From NCBI GenBank assembly GCA_963082975.1, contig OY720350.1:51476734-51540733 (forward strand): a stretch of 64,000 bases of DNA, read 5' to 3'. The first letter of the stretch is position 1; every line of letters starts with the position of its first letter. Made by a program: the position numbers and the translations under genes. The stretch is from Labia minor. Taxonomy: Eukaryota; Arthropoda; Insecta; Dermaptera; Spongiphoridae. This document shows positions 12,786 through 23,916 of the stretch, one piece after another. Under the pieces are notes generated by a model that had not been told where the DNA came from, ran no database searches, and worked only from the letters and a program-made list of their open reading frames with translations.

Positions 12786-13377
12786 AATATTTATGAAATA
12801 TAAAATTTTGACTTTTATTAAGAAACGATATATCTAAATAAATTTTAAATATGAAAATAATATTACAATTGTATTTAGAATAATTAACAATACTACAATT
12901 ATAACTTAACCTTATTATACAAATATTTTTATTTATTTATAGCCTTTTTGGTTTTACATTAATAACTAAAGAATTTACATATATACATCTTTAGCTTTAG
13001 CTAACTTAATGATTTTAAGTGGAATATCCAATTGATTATAAAATAAAAATGAAAATAAATATTTTCCTAACTTTGAAGGGCTTATAAAAATTCGGACCAT
13101 GTGAGCAAAACGAACAATTGCACAAACTTAATGAGTTTCGATGGACGGCTTTCATGCTTCAAAAAAATTTGTTTAGAGAAAAAAGAATCGTGGGTATACA
13201 AAATGGAATTAGGAGAAGATAGGAATTGGATGGAGGTTACTTAAAATTTGGATGATTGGATTAATGTTCCTTGGGTCTAATGATATAAATGAAATATTAG
13301 AATATAAATAAAAAAAAGAAAATAAATTCTTATTTTTCTATACATCTATATGATGTATGGATTAATTCAGGGATGGC

Positions 13378-13759
13378 CAACCCGCGGCCCGCGGGCCGCA
13401 TGTGGCCTGCCGTAAACATTTTTGCGGCCCGCGAGATTCATCACACTTTTATATTCTGCGCCCTCATGAAACAAATATCGCACTAGTGAAATAAATATGA
13501 TTTCATTTTTTTTATTTCGTTGATTCTTTTTTTATTTTTAGTATTATATATATTTTACAATGTGCATTCAGTATCATTATTATTATATTATATATGTTTA
13601 TATGTAAAAATAATAGTAAACATAATAAAAATTCATTATTTTTCAATTTGTCACACCATACAATATCTATAATGGGTATGTATAATTTTATATGCGGACC
13701 GCGAAGTTATGATGCATTTCCAAAGTGGCCCGCAAGATCATTTGGGTTGGCCACCTCTG
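13378..13759 (+). mobile_element. hAT-type MITE (family D), complete copy
   Basis: 382-bp element with termini CAGGGATGGCCAACCC and GGGTTGGCCACCTCTG. It is flanked by degraded 8-bp duplications GATTAATT and TGTTAATT (6 of 8 match). G+C-rich ends with repeated GCGGCCCGCGGG contrast with an A+T-rich centre. The same element, in reverse, forms the target of a second hAT at 52970-56356. The short open frame inside is not a transposase. Confidence 0.85.
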
Positions 13760-15198
13760 TGTTAATTATTCGTAATTTTTTCATTAAATAAAAATCTATT
13801 ATTTATTTAAGTAACTCTGATTCAAAATCAAATTTTAAGCCATACTAGAATTATGTCCTTTTAATTACAAATTTATTTGTCAAAAAAATGATATATAAAA
13901 ATGATATAAGGGTATCCTTAATTTAATAAAATTTCATTAAAATGAATTTATTTTAAAATACTTATGAAAAATTAAATCTCTTATAGAATTGGGTATTTTA
14001 TATTCATATTAAATAATTATTTGAACCTTCAATTAAATATTTTTTTTAAAATTAATTTTTGACATTTTATAGAAAACAAATTCGAATTGCAAATTATATA
14101 TACTTAAGTGTTTTATATGATTGATTTGTTAATATGATTAAATTAAAAAAAAAATAAGAAAAAATTTCTTAAGCCTTTTTCCCTTGAACTAAATATTTTT
14201 TCTTTTTGTTTTTAAATTAATTTTATAAAATATAAGATTTATGTTACAGAATAATTTTTTTTTAATATATTTCATCTTATTTTTCAAAATAATTCAAAAT
14301 CTACTTTTTAAAGTTGATGAGATTTATTAAATACAGAGGTAGATTTTTATGATTTTATTAAATATATAGAAATAGCTACAAATTTTTGATTATCTTATAA
14401 TCAAAATAATTTTGTCATATGTAAATATATAATTGACAGGAAGTATAATGAGAGTATAGTTACATTATTTCCTTTCCAGTTCTGAAGAAAATACCATGTC
14501 TAATTATTATGCTATAATCTCCTTATAAGAAAGATGATTACATAACCCATCGACGTCAATTCTCCTTGAGGTGTAGTCTTGTATAAAATTCACAAATTAC
14601 TCATATAATTTTATCAATTAAAATACTTATTAATTAATTCTTTCAATAAATAAACTCCAGCTTCTTGCATGTTTTTATTGCCAAATATTCAAAATTATAT
14701 TATAGAAACTCTTTAAAACATGAATATAATAAACCAAATTTTAATAATAGTATTTGAAAAAATAAATTTAAATAAATTATAAAAAAACATATTTTGACAT
14801 AATTTCTTGCAAATAATAATATACAATTTCTAAGTTTTTAAATTATTCCATAAATATAACCTTACAGATTTGTTTTCTTATTCTCTCGTCCATTTTCTTT
14901 AATTATTTATAACATTAATGATTAGGTAATTTAAAATAACTTATATTTATATATTCTTTAAGGGTTTTCACTATTAATTTATATAATTTGTTTAGAGAGA
15001 ATTGTGTTTTTTTTTTATTTTTGTTTAATTCCTTTTTGTCAAGGTCTTGCTTGCAATCTTTGTAATAAGACATGATGCTTTTATCCCCGCCCACATTGTT
15101 TCCTTTTATCTTCGGAAGTTGTTTCATTTATTTTTTAATCTTCTTGGACTTAAATTTTACTAATTTTAATTTATCATTTTTATTTAAAAATCAAGGCA

Positions 15199-15235
<37 letters not shown>

Positions 15236-15370
15236 GATGCTTATTATGAGTATAGGACCCTTTCCTTCATAAATCTGGAATAGTTTAATTTATTTTTGTT
15301 AGAAAAATTTTTTTTCATGTGTTCTGGACAATAATTTATTTATTTATATCTACTTTTTGGGAAATGCTTT
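13760..15370. other. A+T-rich stretch, no gene seen
   Basis: Low-complexity A+T-rich sequence, ending with a TA microsatellite at about 15203-15234. No recognised coding or repeat content. Confidence 0.6.
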
Positions 15371-15930
15371 TCATGAAAATTTTCGATGTCGAGATTTTGA
15401 TGTTTTTATACGTTTTGAAGACCCCTGAGTTATTTGGTTTCAGGTTGAGAAAAATGTCTGCGTGGGTGTGTATGTGTGTATGTAGATAAGATTACACAAA
15501 AACGGTTTGAGCTAGAATCATGAAATTTGGTACATAGGCATTATTCAAAATTCGGAGTTTTCTATCAACCGGAAGAGGGTCATTACCTACAACGTTTTGA
15601 TTTTTTTCCTCTAAACTGACCGTAAAAATAAAAATATATGTGTGCTAGTTTTTTACATGATTAAAAATTGTATAAAATTGCTATATATAGAATTTCAGCT
15701 TGATTGAATCGCTGAAAGTACCGGAATTAATTTTTTAACACTACAAATCACGCGCCAGCAGGTGACGTGGTGCCTTCAACAAAGACCCAAACACGCGCTG
15801 GTTTAATAAATAGTATTTATTAATTTTAATTTATAATTTATAATTAATTAAATTTATTTTAAATATAATATATTATGTTATTTAATCCAATTCAAATTTG
15901 CAAGATAGTCGAGTGGAGACACTCCAGCTT
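15371..15930 (+). mobile_element. HelB helentron-like element, 5'-truncated
   Basis: Contains the body (GTCGAGATTTTGATG, AACGGTTTGAGCTAGAAT, GACGTGGTGCC) and the complete 3' end: GATAGTCGAG, then the hairpin TGGAG-ACA-CTCCA, then GCTT. The extreme 5' end with ACTATCTCGC is missing or mutated. Confidence 0.85.
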
Positions 15931-16199
15931 ATTTTTGTTTACTATTGCAATTTTTTACTATTATTATAAATTAATTTGATTTTTTAAATATTAAATTTAA
16001 ATTAAATAAATTATGAAACTAAAAGAAGGTTTGAACCTTCCCAAATTCACAAAATTCCATTTAAAGATTTAATGCGATAGAATAAAAATGAAAAAATGTA
16101 TAAATCCCTAAAAAATTAATAAATTTATACTTTTCGAAATATATATATATATATAAGGATAACTTAAAGTTTGTTTAAAGGAAAACAATTAAGAAACGA
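15931..16199. other. A+T-rich stretch, no gene seen
   Basis: A+T-rich with a TA run at about 16139-16155. Nothing else recognised. Confidence 0.6.
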
Positions 16200-16325
16200 C
16201 TAATGTGTAGACGACTCACTGACAATATATTTATAATGGATAGGAAGATGTTAGATAGATGGAAGTGGGACGGTTGGAGGAATGTAGTTGCTGCGGGCAA
16301 GTTCATTGCCGCCAGTGATACGAAT
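16200..16325 (+). pseudogene. Non-LTR retrotransposon ORF2 C-terminal fragment
   Basis: Frame 16258-16322 reads RWKWDGWRNVVAAGKFIAAS, which fits the DRxRWRxVVxAAK signature near the C-terminus of endonuclease/reverse-transcriptase LINEs (compare 46110-46440). It is a short 5'-truncated relic. Confidence 0.5.
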
Positions 16326-16850
16326 TTTATCATTAATAAATTACAAAATAAATGAATAAACATGGAAATTGATAATCAAGATAGAGGTCATCTGAATAGG
16401 AATTTGTTAATATTGAACTGGTTTTCAAAATAAATTTTTGCAACATTATCGAGTTTATATTAAATGCTTTTACCAGTTAAGTCAGGATTTGAAAAAAAAG
16501 TTGATAAAATTTTATTATTAAAATATGTATATATAAATGACTAATTTCATAATTATCTTTCTTAATGTTCAAAGTATAAAGTATCAAAAGATTTCAATTA
16601 AACGTTTATATTAAAATGTTTAAAATATTTAAGGAAAATATATAACACTACAACGATAAGTAGATGTTTGTCATGCTTATAGAAATTTTCATTATTGGTT
16701 ATAAAATTTTCGATTTAACTTATTGTTTTATCTTCATTTGTAAAAAAATAGAAATTTTTATAAAATATACCTTTATAGATATATTTTTATTATTTTATTT
16801 TATTTTTAAAAATAATTTTGATTTTTTTCTTAGTAAAAATTTTTACATGG
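16326..16850. other. A+T-rich stretch, no gene seen
   Basis: A+T-rich. An open frame of 106 codons beginning at 16664 (plus) is Phe/Ile/Lys-rich, runs into the repeat at 16851 and looks like chance. Confidence 0.55.
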
Positions 16851-17074
16851 TAATTGTCCAGATTAGTTGTCATGACATGAATTTGTATAAAACTTTAGGA
16901 GTAGATTCCTTTGTTAATTCCAAAGAAACTTTTCTTATGCAATTTTTCTGGGTCGCTTCTAGTTTACTGGATAAAAATTATTAAAATTTGCATAAAAATT
17001 CATTGATATTATATTTAGCTACCATGTTTTATTCATTTGACCAGCAGAGGGCTCCACTAATTTCTGTGTGTTTT

Positions 17075-17146
17075 TGTATTAATAGATATATTAAAATTAT
17101 TTGAAATTCTTTCTGTAGTTGGAAATTAATTTATTTTTGTTCGGAT
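17075..17146 (+). mobile_element. HelA 3' fragment
   Basis: TTAATAGATATATTAAAATT and TGTAGTTGGAAATTAATTTA match the 3' part of HelA (compare 21040-21095). The hairpin end is absent. Confidence 0.6.
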
Positions 17147-17183
17147 TGGATGTAAAAAAATTCAAAAATTAATTAATTATATA

Positions 17184-17421
17184 ATTTATAATGGAATTTT
17201 GTAAATTAAACCACATATTCATATTTGTTATTGTAAATTTATTGAAAAAATACAAACATATACACAACGTTTCGATTGCTACTTCTGCAATCGTTATCAA
17301 GCGACTGCACTGTTCGAGTGTCCAGTGACGAGTGACGTTGTGTATATGTTTGTATTTTTTGAATAAATTTACAATAACAAATATGAATATGTGGTTTAAT
17401 TTACAAAATTCCATTATAAAT
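17184..17421. repeat. Near-perfect inverted repeat, 87-bp arms, 64-nt loop; Penelope-like terminal repeat suspected
   Basis: Arms 17184-17270 and 17335-17421 are exact reverse complements except for one position (86/87). Each arm contains AAACCACATATTCATATTTG. The loop holds CGATTGC-TACTTCT-GCAATCG, followed on the minus strand by AAACGTTGTG. A hairpin ending in CGAAACGTT is typical of Penelope-like element terminal repeats, where hammerhead-type ribozymes are known. Here the hammerhead core is not canonical. Two overlapping short ORFs are translations of the arms. Confidence 0.85.
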
Positions 17422-17741
17422 AAAAACAACCACCAAAGCTTTAATAATTTAATATCTACAAATTATATAATTTCTCTAAATCCAAACCGAAAAAAAAAAA
17501 CCCCGAAAATTAGTGAATTAAGGAATAATTAGTGAATTAGTCAATAAACATTACTTAATGACCGCACATTTCGACGTTCAAACCAGATAATCTGTCATAC
17601 TTAAAAAATCTTTATTTGTCTCGTAAACTATAGAAGAGACCGAGAAATATTGCATAAGGAAAGTTCCTTTGGAGTTAAAAAATGAATTCACTAGCAAAGT
17701 TTAATCCAAATCAATGACATGACAACTAATCTGGACAATTA

Positions 17742-18335
17742 CTTCTTAAATTTTTAACAGAGTTTTTATTTAAATTTGAAAATCTTTTTAATTTGTAAAA
17801 TGTGTTTTTTTTTTATTTTCATGGTTAAAGAATATAATTTGAAAATAATAACTAAGTAAATAATTAAATAAATAATAGGTAGATGTTTGTTTAAATAATC
17901 TTTTTTTAATTTTAAAAAAAGAAAAAAAATCCCCTATTGCCCTTGACATTGGTTACCGAATGAGTAAGCGGCCGGCCGACAGACCGGAATGATTTGATCT
18001 ATCTATCTATTTGTTTTGATGTATGAAAAAGTGGATTTATTTTTTCGACTTTGACCTAAATACAAATGAAAATAAATACTGATATTGCCATTTCGAGTTT
18101 CAATCGAAATCAAAGGTTACCAATAGTGAATCAGCCTGTTTGATATTGAAAGGGAAATCAATATATATATATATATATAAATTGAGTTTTATCATTAAGA
18201 ATGTTATTCTTGATCAATAATGATTGTTTTATAGTTGAATTATATACATTTTTTAAAAAAATAATATTCATATATTTTAATACTACTCTCTGTACTCAGA
18301 ATAGAATTAAAGGAATCCTATATTGGTACTAATAT
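17742..18335. other. A+T-rich stretch with a complex segment, no gene seen
   Basis: A more complex part at 17930-18150 contains CGGCCGGCCGACAGACCGGA and is bracketed by ATTGGTTACC and GGTTACCAAT, possibly the ends of an unrecognised small element. A TA run lies at 18160-18179. Confidence 0.4.
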
Positions 18336-18970
18336 AAATAAGTTGACCTGTGGCCAGGTCCGAACCGACCGACGGTTTGAAATAAATTAATTTCCAGCTA
18401 CAGAAACAATTTCAAATAATTTTCATATATCTATTAATGTAATAAAAAACAGATAGGCATACATAAATAATAAATATAAACATTTTTAATTTTATTTTAT
18501 TTATAATATATATGCAAGACCAGGCTGTGACGTCATGCATGGCTGGATGACGTCATATAATTTTAAATCAAGAAAAAACTAATAAATATGATTTTTTTCG
18601 AGGATAAAACCAATACAAAATGCATGATTCGTGGTGATATATAAAAAAATCTCCTTTGGTGTAAAAATAACCCTTTCCTTCCTATCGTCGATCGCTAATA
18701 CTACCACTTCCGGTTTCCGGAATTGCACCAAAAGTTGATCAATTCATCCCACTGATGCATTAAGTAAATATACCAAATTTCATCAAAATCGGTTGAGCCG
18801 TTCAGGCTGTACACATCTATACGAACGGACAGACGGACGGACAGACATCATGCTAAAAATACTTTTTTCTGTTTAGAAAATGCATGATTCGTGGAGATAT
18901 GTAAAAATCTCCACATGTGAAATTTGGTGTGAAAACAATACCTCCCTTACTATCGTCGGTCGGTAAAAAT
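18336..18970 (-). mobile_element. HelA helentron-like element, near full length
   Basis: The hairpin GACCTG-TGGC-CAGGTC and ACCGACCGACGG are at the left (3') end; CGTCGGTCGGTAAAAA closes the right (5') end. It lacks a few bases of the first internal repeat. A HelB copy begins within two to five bases of its 5' end. Confidence 0.85.
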
Positions 18971-19482
18971 TAGCTGGAGTGTCTCTACTCGACTATCTCG
19001 CAATTTGAATTGGATTAAATAACATAATATATTATATTTAAATTAAATTTAATTAATTTATAAATTATAAATTAAAATTAATAAATAATATTTATTAAAC
19101 CAGCGCATGTTTGGGTCTTTGTTGATGGCACCACGTCACGTGTTGGCGCGTGATTTCCAGTGTTAAAAAATTAATTCTGGTAGTTTCAGCGATTCAATCA
19201 AGCTGAAATTCTATATATAGCAGTTTTATACAATTTTTAATCATGAGAAAAACTATCAAACATATATCTTTCTTTTTACGGTCACTTTAGAAGAAAACAA
19301 ATCAAAACGTTGTAGGTAATGACCCTCTTCCGGTTGAGCTACATTTCTCAAAAGTTGATAGAAAACTGTGAATTTTGAATAATGCCCATGTACCAAATTT
19401 CATGATTCTAGCTCAAACCGTTTTTGCGTAATCTTGGTTACATACATACACACACATACACAGATGGCGAGATAGTAAAAAA
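18971..19482 (-). mobile_element. HelB helentron-like element, abutting HelA
   Basis: The left (3') end CTGGAGTGTCTCTACTCGAC carries the hairpin and ACTATCTCGC; the right (5') end is GGCGAGATAGTAAAAA. The segment between the CA microsatellite and the 5' end is deleted relative to 36155-36758. Confidence 0.85.
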
Positions 19483-20513
19483 TAAATAATTTGATATAAT
19501 GAAAAACTATTAAAAATATAAATATATCGTATGTCAAATGTATATTTTCAAGTATGAGAATAACATTTTTTTGTATTTTAAACAATTTTTTTTTTTCATT
19601 CAGATTAGTTTATAATTTTAATTATTTTTTTTAATATTTTGGTATTTTATAATTTTTTATTTCCTCACATCTAATTTTCCAAAATATTATATTTTCAGAT
19701 AGAGTGTAGTTAATTATAAATTATTATTAGTAGTAGTAGTAATAATAAAATGTGCCGGGAGCCCAGACCATGAAAGACTTACTACAGAACGTATTACCAT
19801 CTCATATTTATTAAACAAGAATTGTCATATAAGGATAAAAGGACAAATAATAATCTAATGCTATCCAAGTGACTTAACCAAAAATATATACATTTTATAT
19901 TGAAACAAGAAAAATAGTGACATCTCAACATCAGAAAGAAGAAATTATTTGGTTTATTATAAGTTTTAAAAATATAAGTTTTTTTATTCATTTACAGACC
20001 ATTTGATCACAAATATTTTCAATTTATTTATTAATAATTTATTTTCAATGAATTAGTCTATCTCATTTTGAATTGGGAGGTTTTGGTCGGTTATGCCCGA
20101 GTTGACCAGACTTACTGGGCAGGAGTCGAGATTTTGAGTATTTTTTTCTTTCAGATGTTCTAAAGACCTAGCTCCTATGATAGACTATCATAGATAGACT
20201 ATCATAGACTTTGTGAACAGTTTAAACATTAACAAACAATCATCATTATTTTTTCATCATCTTTATAATCTTATAATTTCTTTCTTATCAATGTAACAAC
20301 ATCCCTGTAACGTGACAACATAATTCCTTCCATAAAAAAAATCTTGACTATATTACTTTAAATGCAGATTTAATCAATTTTAATATTAAATTAAATAATT
20401 ATTATAGATAAGTAAAAAGATTAAAATCTCATTTCACTTTGGTTTGTATTATATTATGTCATATTAAATAAATAAATAAAATAAATTAGACAAATTTTTA
20501 TATTGAGTATTTA
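19483..20513. other. A+T-rich stretch with small palindromic tandem
   Basis: A palindromic tandem ATAGACTATCATAG occurs at about 20178-20212, overlapping CTATGATAG. A TAG/TAA trinucleotide run is at 19722-19746. No gene recognised. Confidence 0.5.
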
Positions 20514-21140
20514 TTTTTACCGACCAACGATAGTAAGGGAGGTGTTGTTTTCACACCAAATTTCACATGTGGAGATTTTTACATATCTCCACGAATCATG
20601 CATTTTCTTAACAGAAAAAAGTATTTTTAGCATGATGTCTGTCCGTCCGTCCGTATAGATGTGTACAATTTGAACGGCTCAACGGATTTGGATGAAATTT
20701 GGTATATTTACTTAATGCATCAGTATGATGAATGGATCAACTTTTGGTGCAAATCCGGAAACCGGAAGTGGTAGTATTAGAGATCGACGATAGGAAGGGA
20801 AGAGTTATTTTCACACCAAATTTCACATGAGGAGGATTTTTTACATATCACCACGAATCATGCACTTTGTATTGGTTTTATCCTCGAGAAAAATCATCTT
20901 TATTAGTTTTTTCTTAATTTCAAATTATATAACGTCATCCAGCCATTCATGACGTCACAGCCTGGTCTTACATATATATTATAAATAAAATAAAATTAAA
21001 AATATTTATGTTATATGCCTATCTGTTTTTTATTACATTAATAGATATATTAAAATTATTTGAAATTGTTTCTGTAGCTGGAAATTAATTTACTTCAAAC
21101 CGTTGGTCGGTTCGGACCTGGCCACAGGTCAACTTATTTA
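20514..21140 (+). mobile_element. HelA helentron-like element, full length
   Basis: 5' end TTTTACCGACCAACGATAG; 3' end CCGTTGGTCGGTTCGGACC, then the hairpin GACCTG-GCCA-CAGGTC, then AACTTATTTA. Both sub-terminal repeats carry the same substitution (ACCGACCAACG against CGTTGGTCGGT), so pairing between the two ends is preserved in this copy. Confidence 0.88.
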
Positions 21141-21775
21141 ACCTTATTTCTAAAAATAATTAATAAAAATATTATTTGAATATATATATATATATTAATA
21201 ATCAAGAATGTAAAATATAAAAATAACTGTCTTTATGACTTTTCGACCCATTTAAACGAGGTAGTTCTACAGTAAATAGATATACTTGATTTAGCCATAC
21301 TTTAAAACTTGTCTTGAAAATTTGAAAATATATTACTTGACTTTGATTGAATTTTTCATTTCAATTTTAAACTATGAACCAAAAAAAACAACATATTTAG
21401 CATTATTTATATTTATCTTTATTGAATTTACTCTCAAATCGGAAAGAAGTCAAATGTTTACGTTATATGTGTCTATGTTCTTATTCGATTTGACTTGCTA
21501 TGTTTCTGTTCGAGTCTTTTGACCTTTGACCTGGCCTCTGGCCTCACCTCTTTACTATTTTTTCACCCCATTATAATAAACCTATAAGTAGAAATCCTTT
21601 ATTTTACTTTCAAATTAATCATTATTCATCTTTTCTATTCCCTCTTAATTCCATCTTTGAATAAATCAACAAGTTCCTAGTTTCAAAAATAAATAAATAA
21701 ATACATAATTTATAATTGCTATTTGTAATGGTCATGTAAATTATTCTTAAAAGTCTTTAAATTATTTTCAATAAT
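21141..21775. other. Intergenic stretch upstream of the aminopeptidase gene
   Basis: A+T-rich up to about 21480, then a more balanced segment to 21660 that includes the DR1 at 21520-21532. A 66-codon frame at 21322-21522 has no recognisable similarity. Confidence 0.5.
21520..21532 (+). promoter_or_regulatory. Perfect DR1 nuclear-receptor half-site pair upstream of the aminopeptidase gene
   Basis: TGACCTTTGACCT reads on the other strand as AGGTCA-A-AGGTCA, a perfect direct repeat with one-base spacing. This is the consensus bound by HNF4 and RXR/USP-type receptors. It lies about 1.0 kb before the candidate 5' exon and 2.4 kb before the start codon, in a locally G+C-richer stretch (21505-21570). 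Function is inference only. Confidence 0.3.
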
Positions 21776-22373
21776 CTGGAGTGTCTCCACTCGACTATCT
21801 GATAATTTGAATTGGATTAAATAACATAATATATTATATTTAAATTAAATTTAATTAATTAAATTATAAATTAAAATTAATAAATAAAAATTATTTAACC
21901 AGCGTGTGTTTGGATCTTTGTTGATGGCACCACATCACGTGCTGGCGCGTGATTTGCTGTGTTAAAAAATTAATTCAGCCATTCAATCAAGCTGAAATTC
22001 TAAATATAGCAGTTTTATACAATTTGTAATCATGTGAAAAACTATCAAACATATATTTTTATTTTTACGGTCGGTTTAGAGGAAAAAAATCAAAACGTTG
22101 TAGATAATGACCCTCTTCAGTTTGAGCCACATTTCTCAAAAGTTGATAGAAAACTACGAATTTTGAATAATTCCGGTATACCAAATTTCATAATTCTAGC
22201 TCAAACCGTTTTTGGGTAATTTTGTCTACACACACACACACACACACAGTCAGAGACATTTTTCTCAACCTTAGTGAAAATGATTTAGAGACCTTCAAAA
22301 CATATAAAAACATCAAAATCTAGAGATTGAACGTTTTCGTGATCGCAATACTATCTCTGGTGAGTTAGTAAAA
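21776..22373 (-). mobile_element. HelB helentron-like element, full length but diverged
   Basis: The left (3') end has the hairpin TGGAG-TGT-CTCCA; the right (5') end GGTGAGTTAGTAAAA is a degraded copy of GCGAGATAGT. The body includes a CA microsatellite at about 22229-22248. The 61-codon open frame inside is repeat sequence. Confidence 0.85.
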
Positions 22374-22558
22374 GTTGTACAATCTATTTTTCCACCTCCA
22401 CTCCCCTTTATACTCACAATTTCCTCAATTTATATGCATTTGTTTGTGTGTGTGTGTGTGTGTGTTATATGATATTGGCTTATTTACTTGAAGACGATGA
22501 AGAAAGGGTTTATATAATATGTTATATTTTTTTTTAATGATAAAACTCTTCCTTTCAG
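22374..22558. other. Intergenic stretch with TG microsatellite
   Basis: A TG run occupies about 22443-22464, immediately upstream of the candidate 5' exon. Nothing else recognised. Confidence 0.6.
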
Positions 22559-22614
22559 ATAAAGATCAAGGTCGCGTGTTGGTTAAGGAACTCATCCATT
22601 TAGGCATACATCTG
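22559..22614 (+). other. Possible 5' untranslated exon of the aminopeptidase gene
   Basis: A pyrimidine-rich acceptor ending in TTTCAG precedes 22559 and GTAGGT follows 22614, framing a 56-nt segment of balanced composition. The aminopeptidase start exon itself begins at a CAG acceptor (23914), so at least one upstream exon is expected, and this is the best-looking candidate in the 2 kb before it. It is read here as non-coding because the ATG lies in the next exon. An unusual C+T-rich tract follows at about 22620-22700. RNA evidence would decide; a chance exon-like match is possible. Confidence 0.35.
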
Positions 22615-23913
22615 GTAGGTCACTCGTCTCCTATCCTTTTCTTCCCACCCTCCCTCTCCTCATCTCGTCTCATCCCGCCTTCTTGTTCTTCGGTGGACTC
22701 CCTTAACCTCTGCCTTCATGTTTATCCTTGAATTGTTAATTGTTTTCACAAACTTGTAATTGTCTATTAAGTGGCCAATTAATTCATTTCCCAGATATAT
22801 ATGTATATATAAAACAAAATTAAAAAAAAAAAATACAAAGAAAAAAAGAACTAAAATTAAATTAACTTACCACGCATTTTCGTTTATCTTAATAAAGATT
22901 TATCAGATGCGTGGGTTAGGCATATTGTCACTTTTTCAATATTAATGATTGTATATTTCTTTATAAAAGTCTTGAAAAAATATCAAAAATATACAAACAT
23001 ACCTATTCCTAATTAATAATTATATTAAAATTGAAAATTAATAAAAATAAATCAAATATTTTCTTAAAGGAAATAATAATAAACTTTTAAAATAAATTTT
23101 TTTTGAAAAAATTGAAATTTTGTTTTTTTCAAAAATAAATTTTCTTTTTAAACCTATATTCTAGTATTTTGTATTTCAGGGAAGACTTATTATCATAAAT
23201 TCAAGAGGTAGTGAAAAATCCCTTGCCCCTTAAGTTTATGCAACCCATTTAATAAAGAATTTAAAATTAATACTTTTTTCAGGATTGTAGTTTTAAAATT
23301 AATTAAATATATTTTCAATAGTTGTTCATTCTAATTAGTATATTATAAAATTCTTTTATAAAAAAAAATATTTAAGTTCCTTGAAATGTATAAAATGTAA
23401 TGAAAGTTGAAGGAAGTGTTCTAGTTTAACAATCTCTCTAATTGCAAAAAATATGGTCCAATCATTATTGTATCGTTCTAATAGGAAAATATATATAAAT
23501 AATAATACTAATAAAATACTTATAATAAAAATATATAACAATATACAAAGACTTCTAAGTAAAAATTAAATTTGTCTCCCGTTGTTTATGAATTGCATTT
23601 CCGTTAAGAAAGGAAATATGCTTTCAATTCCCCCTCCATCTTCCAGTTTTATAGATAAATACAATATGTCTAATCATATTAAGTTAATCTTATAGTAAAT
23701 ATTTATCACTCTTACTTTCTCTGTCTTTCATACATGCACTTCTATTTCATGAAAATACATTTATATGCAATTCTTCCATCGAAGAATATAATAATTAATC
23801 ATTTATTTAAACATTTTTTCAGGTAATAAATTATTTCTTCAATTTCTTTTATGCAATTTTTTTTCTAAATTATATGATTATTTAATTTCTTTTCTTTTTT
23901 TTTATTGTTTCAG
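22615..23913. other. Region before the start exon of the aminopeptidase gene
   Basis: Begins with a C+T-rich tract (22620-22700) and is then A+T-rich; if the exon at 22559-22614 is real, this is a 5' UTR intron ending in a T-rich tract and CAG at 23911-23913. Open frames of about 60 codons here have no recognisable similarity. Confidence 0.45.
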
Positions 23914-23916
23914 GCA

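Larger units (their letters stand above)
16851..17741. mobile_element. Family F element with about 115-bp inverted arms, interrupted by other repeats
   Basis: The left arm (16851-16970, starting TAATTGTCCAGATTAGTTGT) returns inverted at 17630-17741 with about 80% identity. The interior resembles the MITE at 29749-30164, and it is broken by a HelA fragment (17075-17146) and by the palindrome at 17184-17421. No coding region. Confidence 0.6.

Noticed and set aside
13070-13290. Possible further LINE C-terminal fragment (EDRNWMEV)
   Set aside because: The match to the DRxxWxxVV signature is only a few residues with stops around it.
15203-15234. TA and related microsatellites as regulatory or origin elements
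   Set aside because: Such runs are scattered throughout this A+T-rich DNA with no associated structure.
17230-17310. A functional hammerhead ribozyme
   Set aside because: The conserved CTGATGA core is not present as such, and stem pairing beyond the CGATTGC hairpin is unclear; kept only as a resemblance.
17169-17532. Two overlapping ORFs (86 and 66 codons) with nearly identical internal sequence on opposite strands
   Set aside because: They are translations of the two arms of the palindrome at 17184-17421, not genes.
20123-20172. Additional HelB copy (GTCGAGATTTTGAGT … AAAGACCTA)
   Set aside because: Similarity is limited to about 45 bp with gaps, and no terminus is present.
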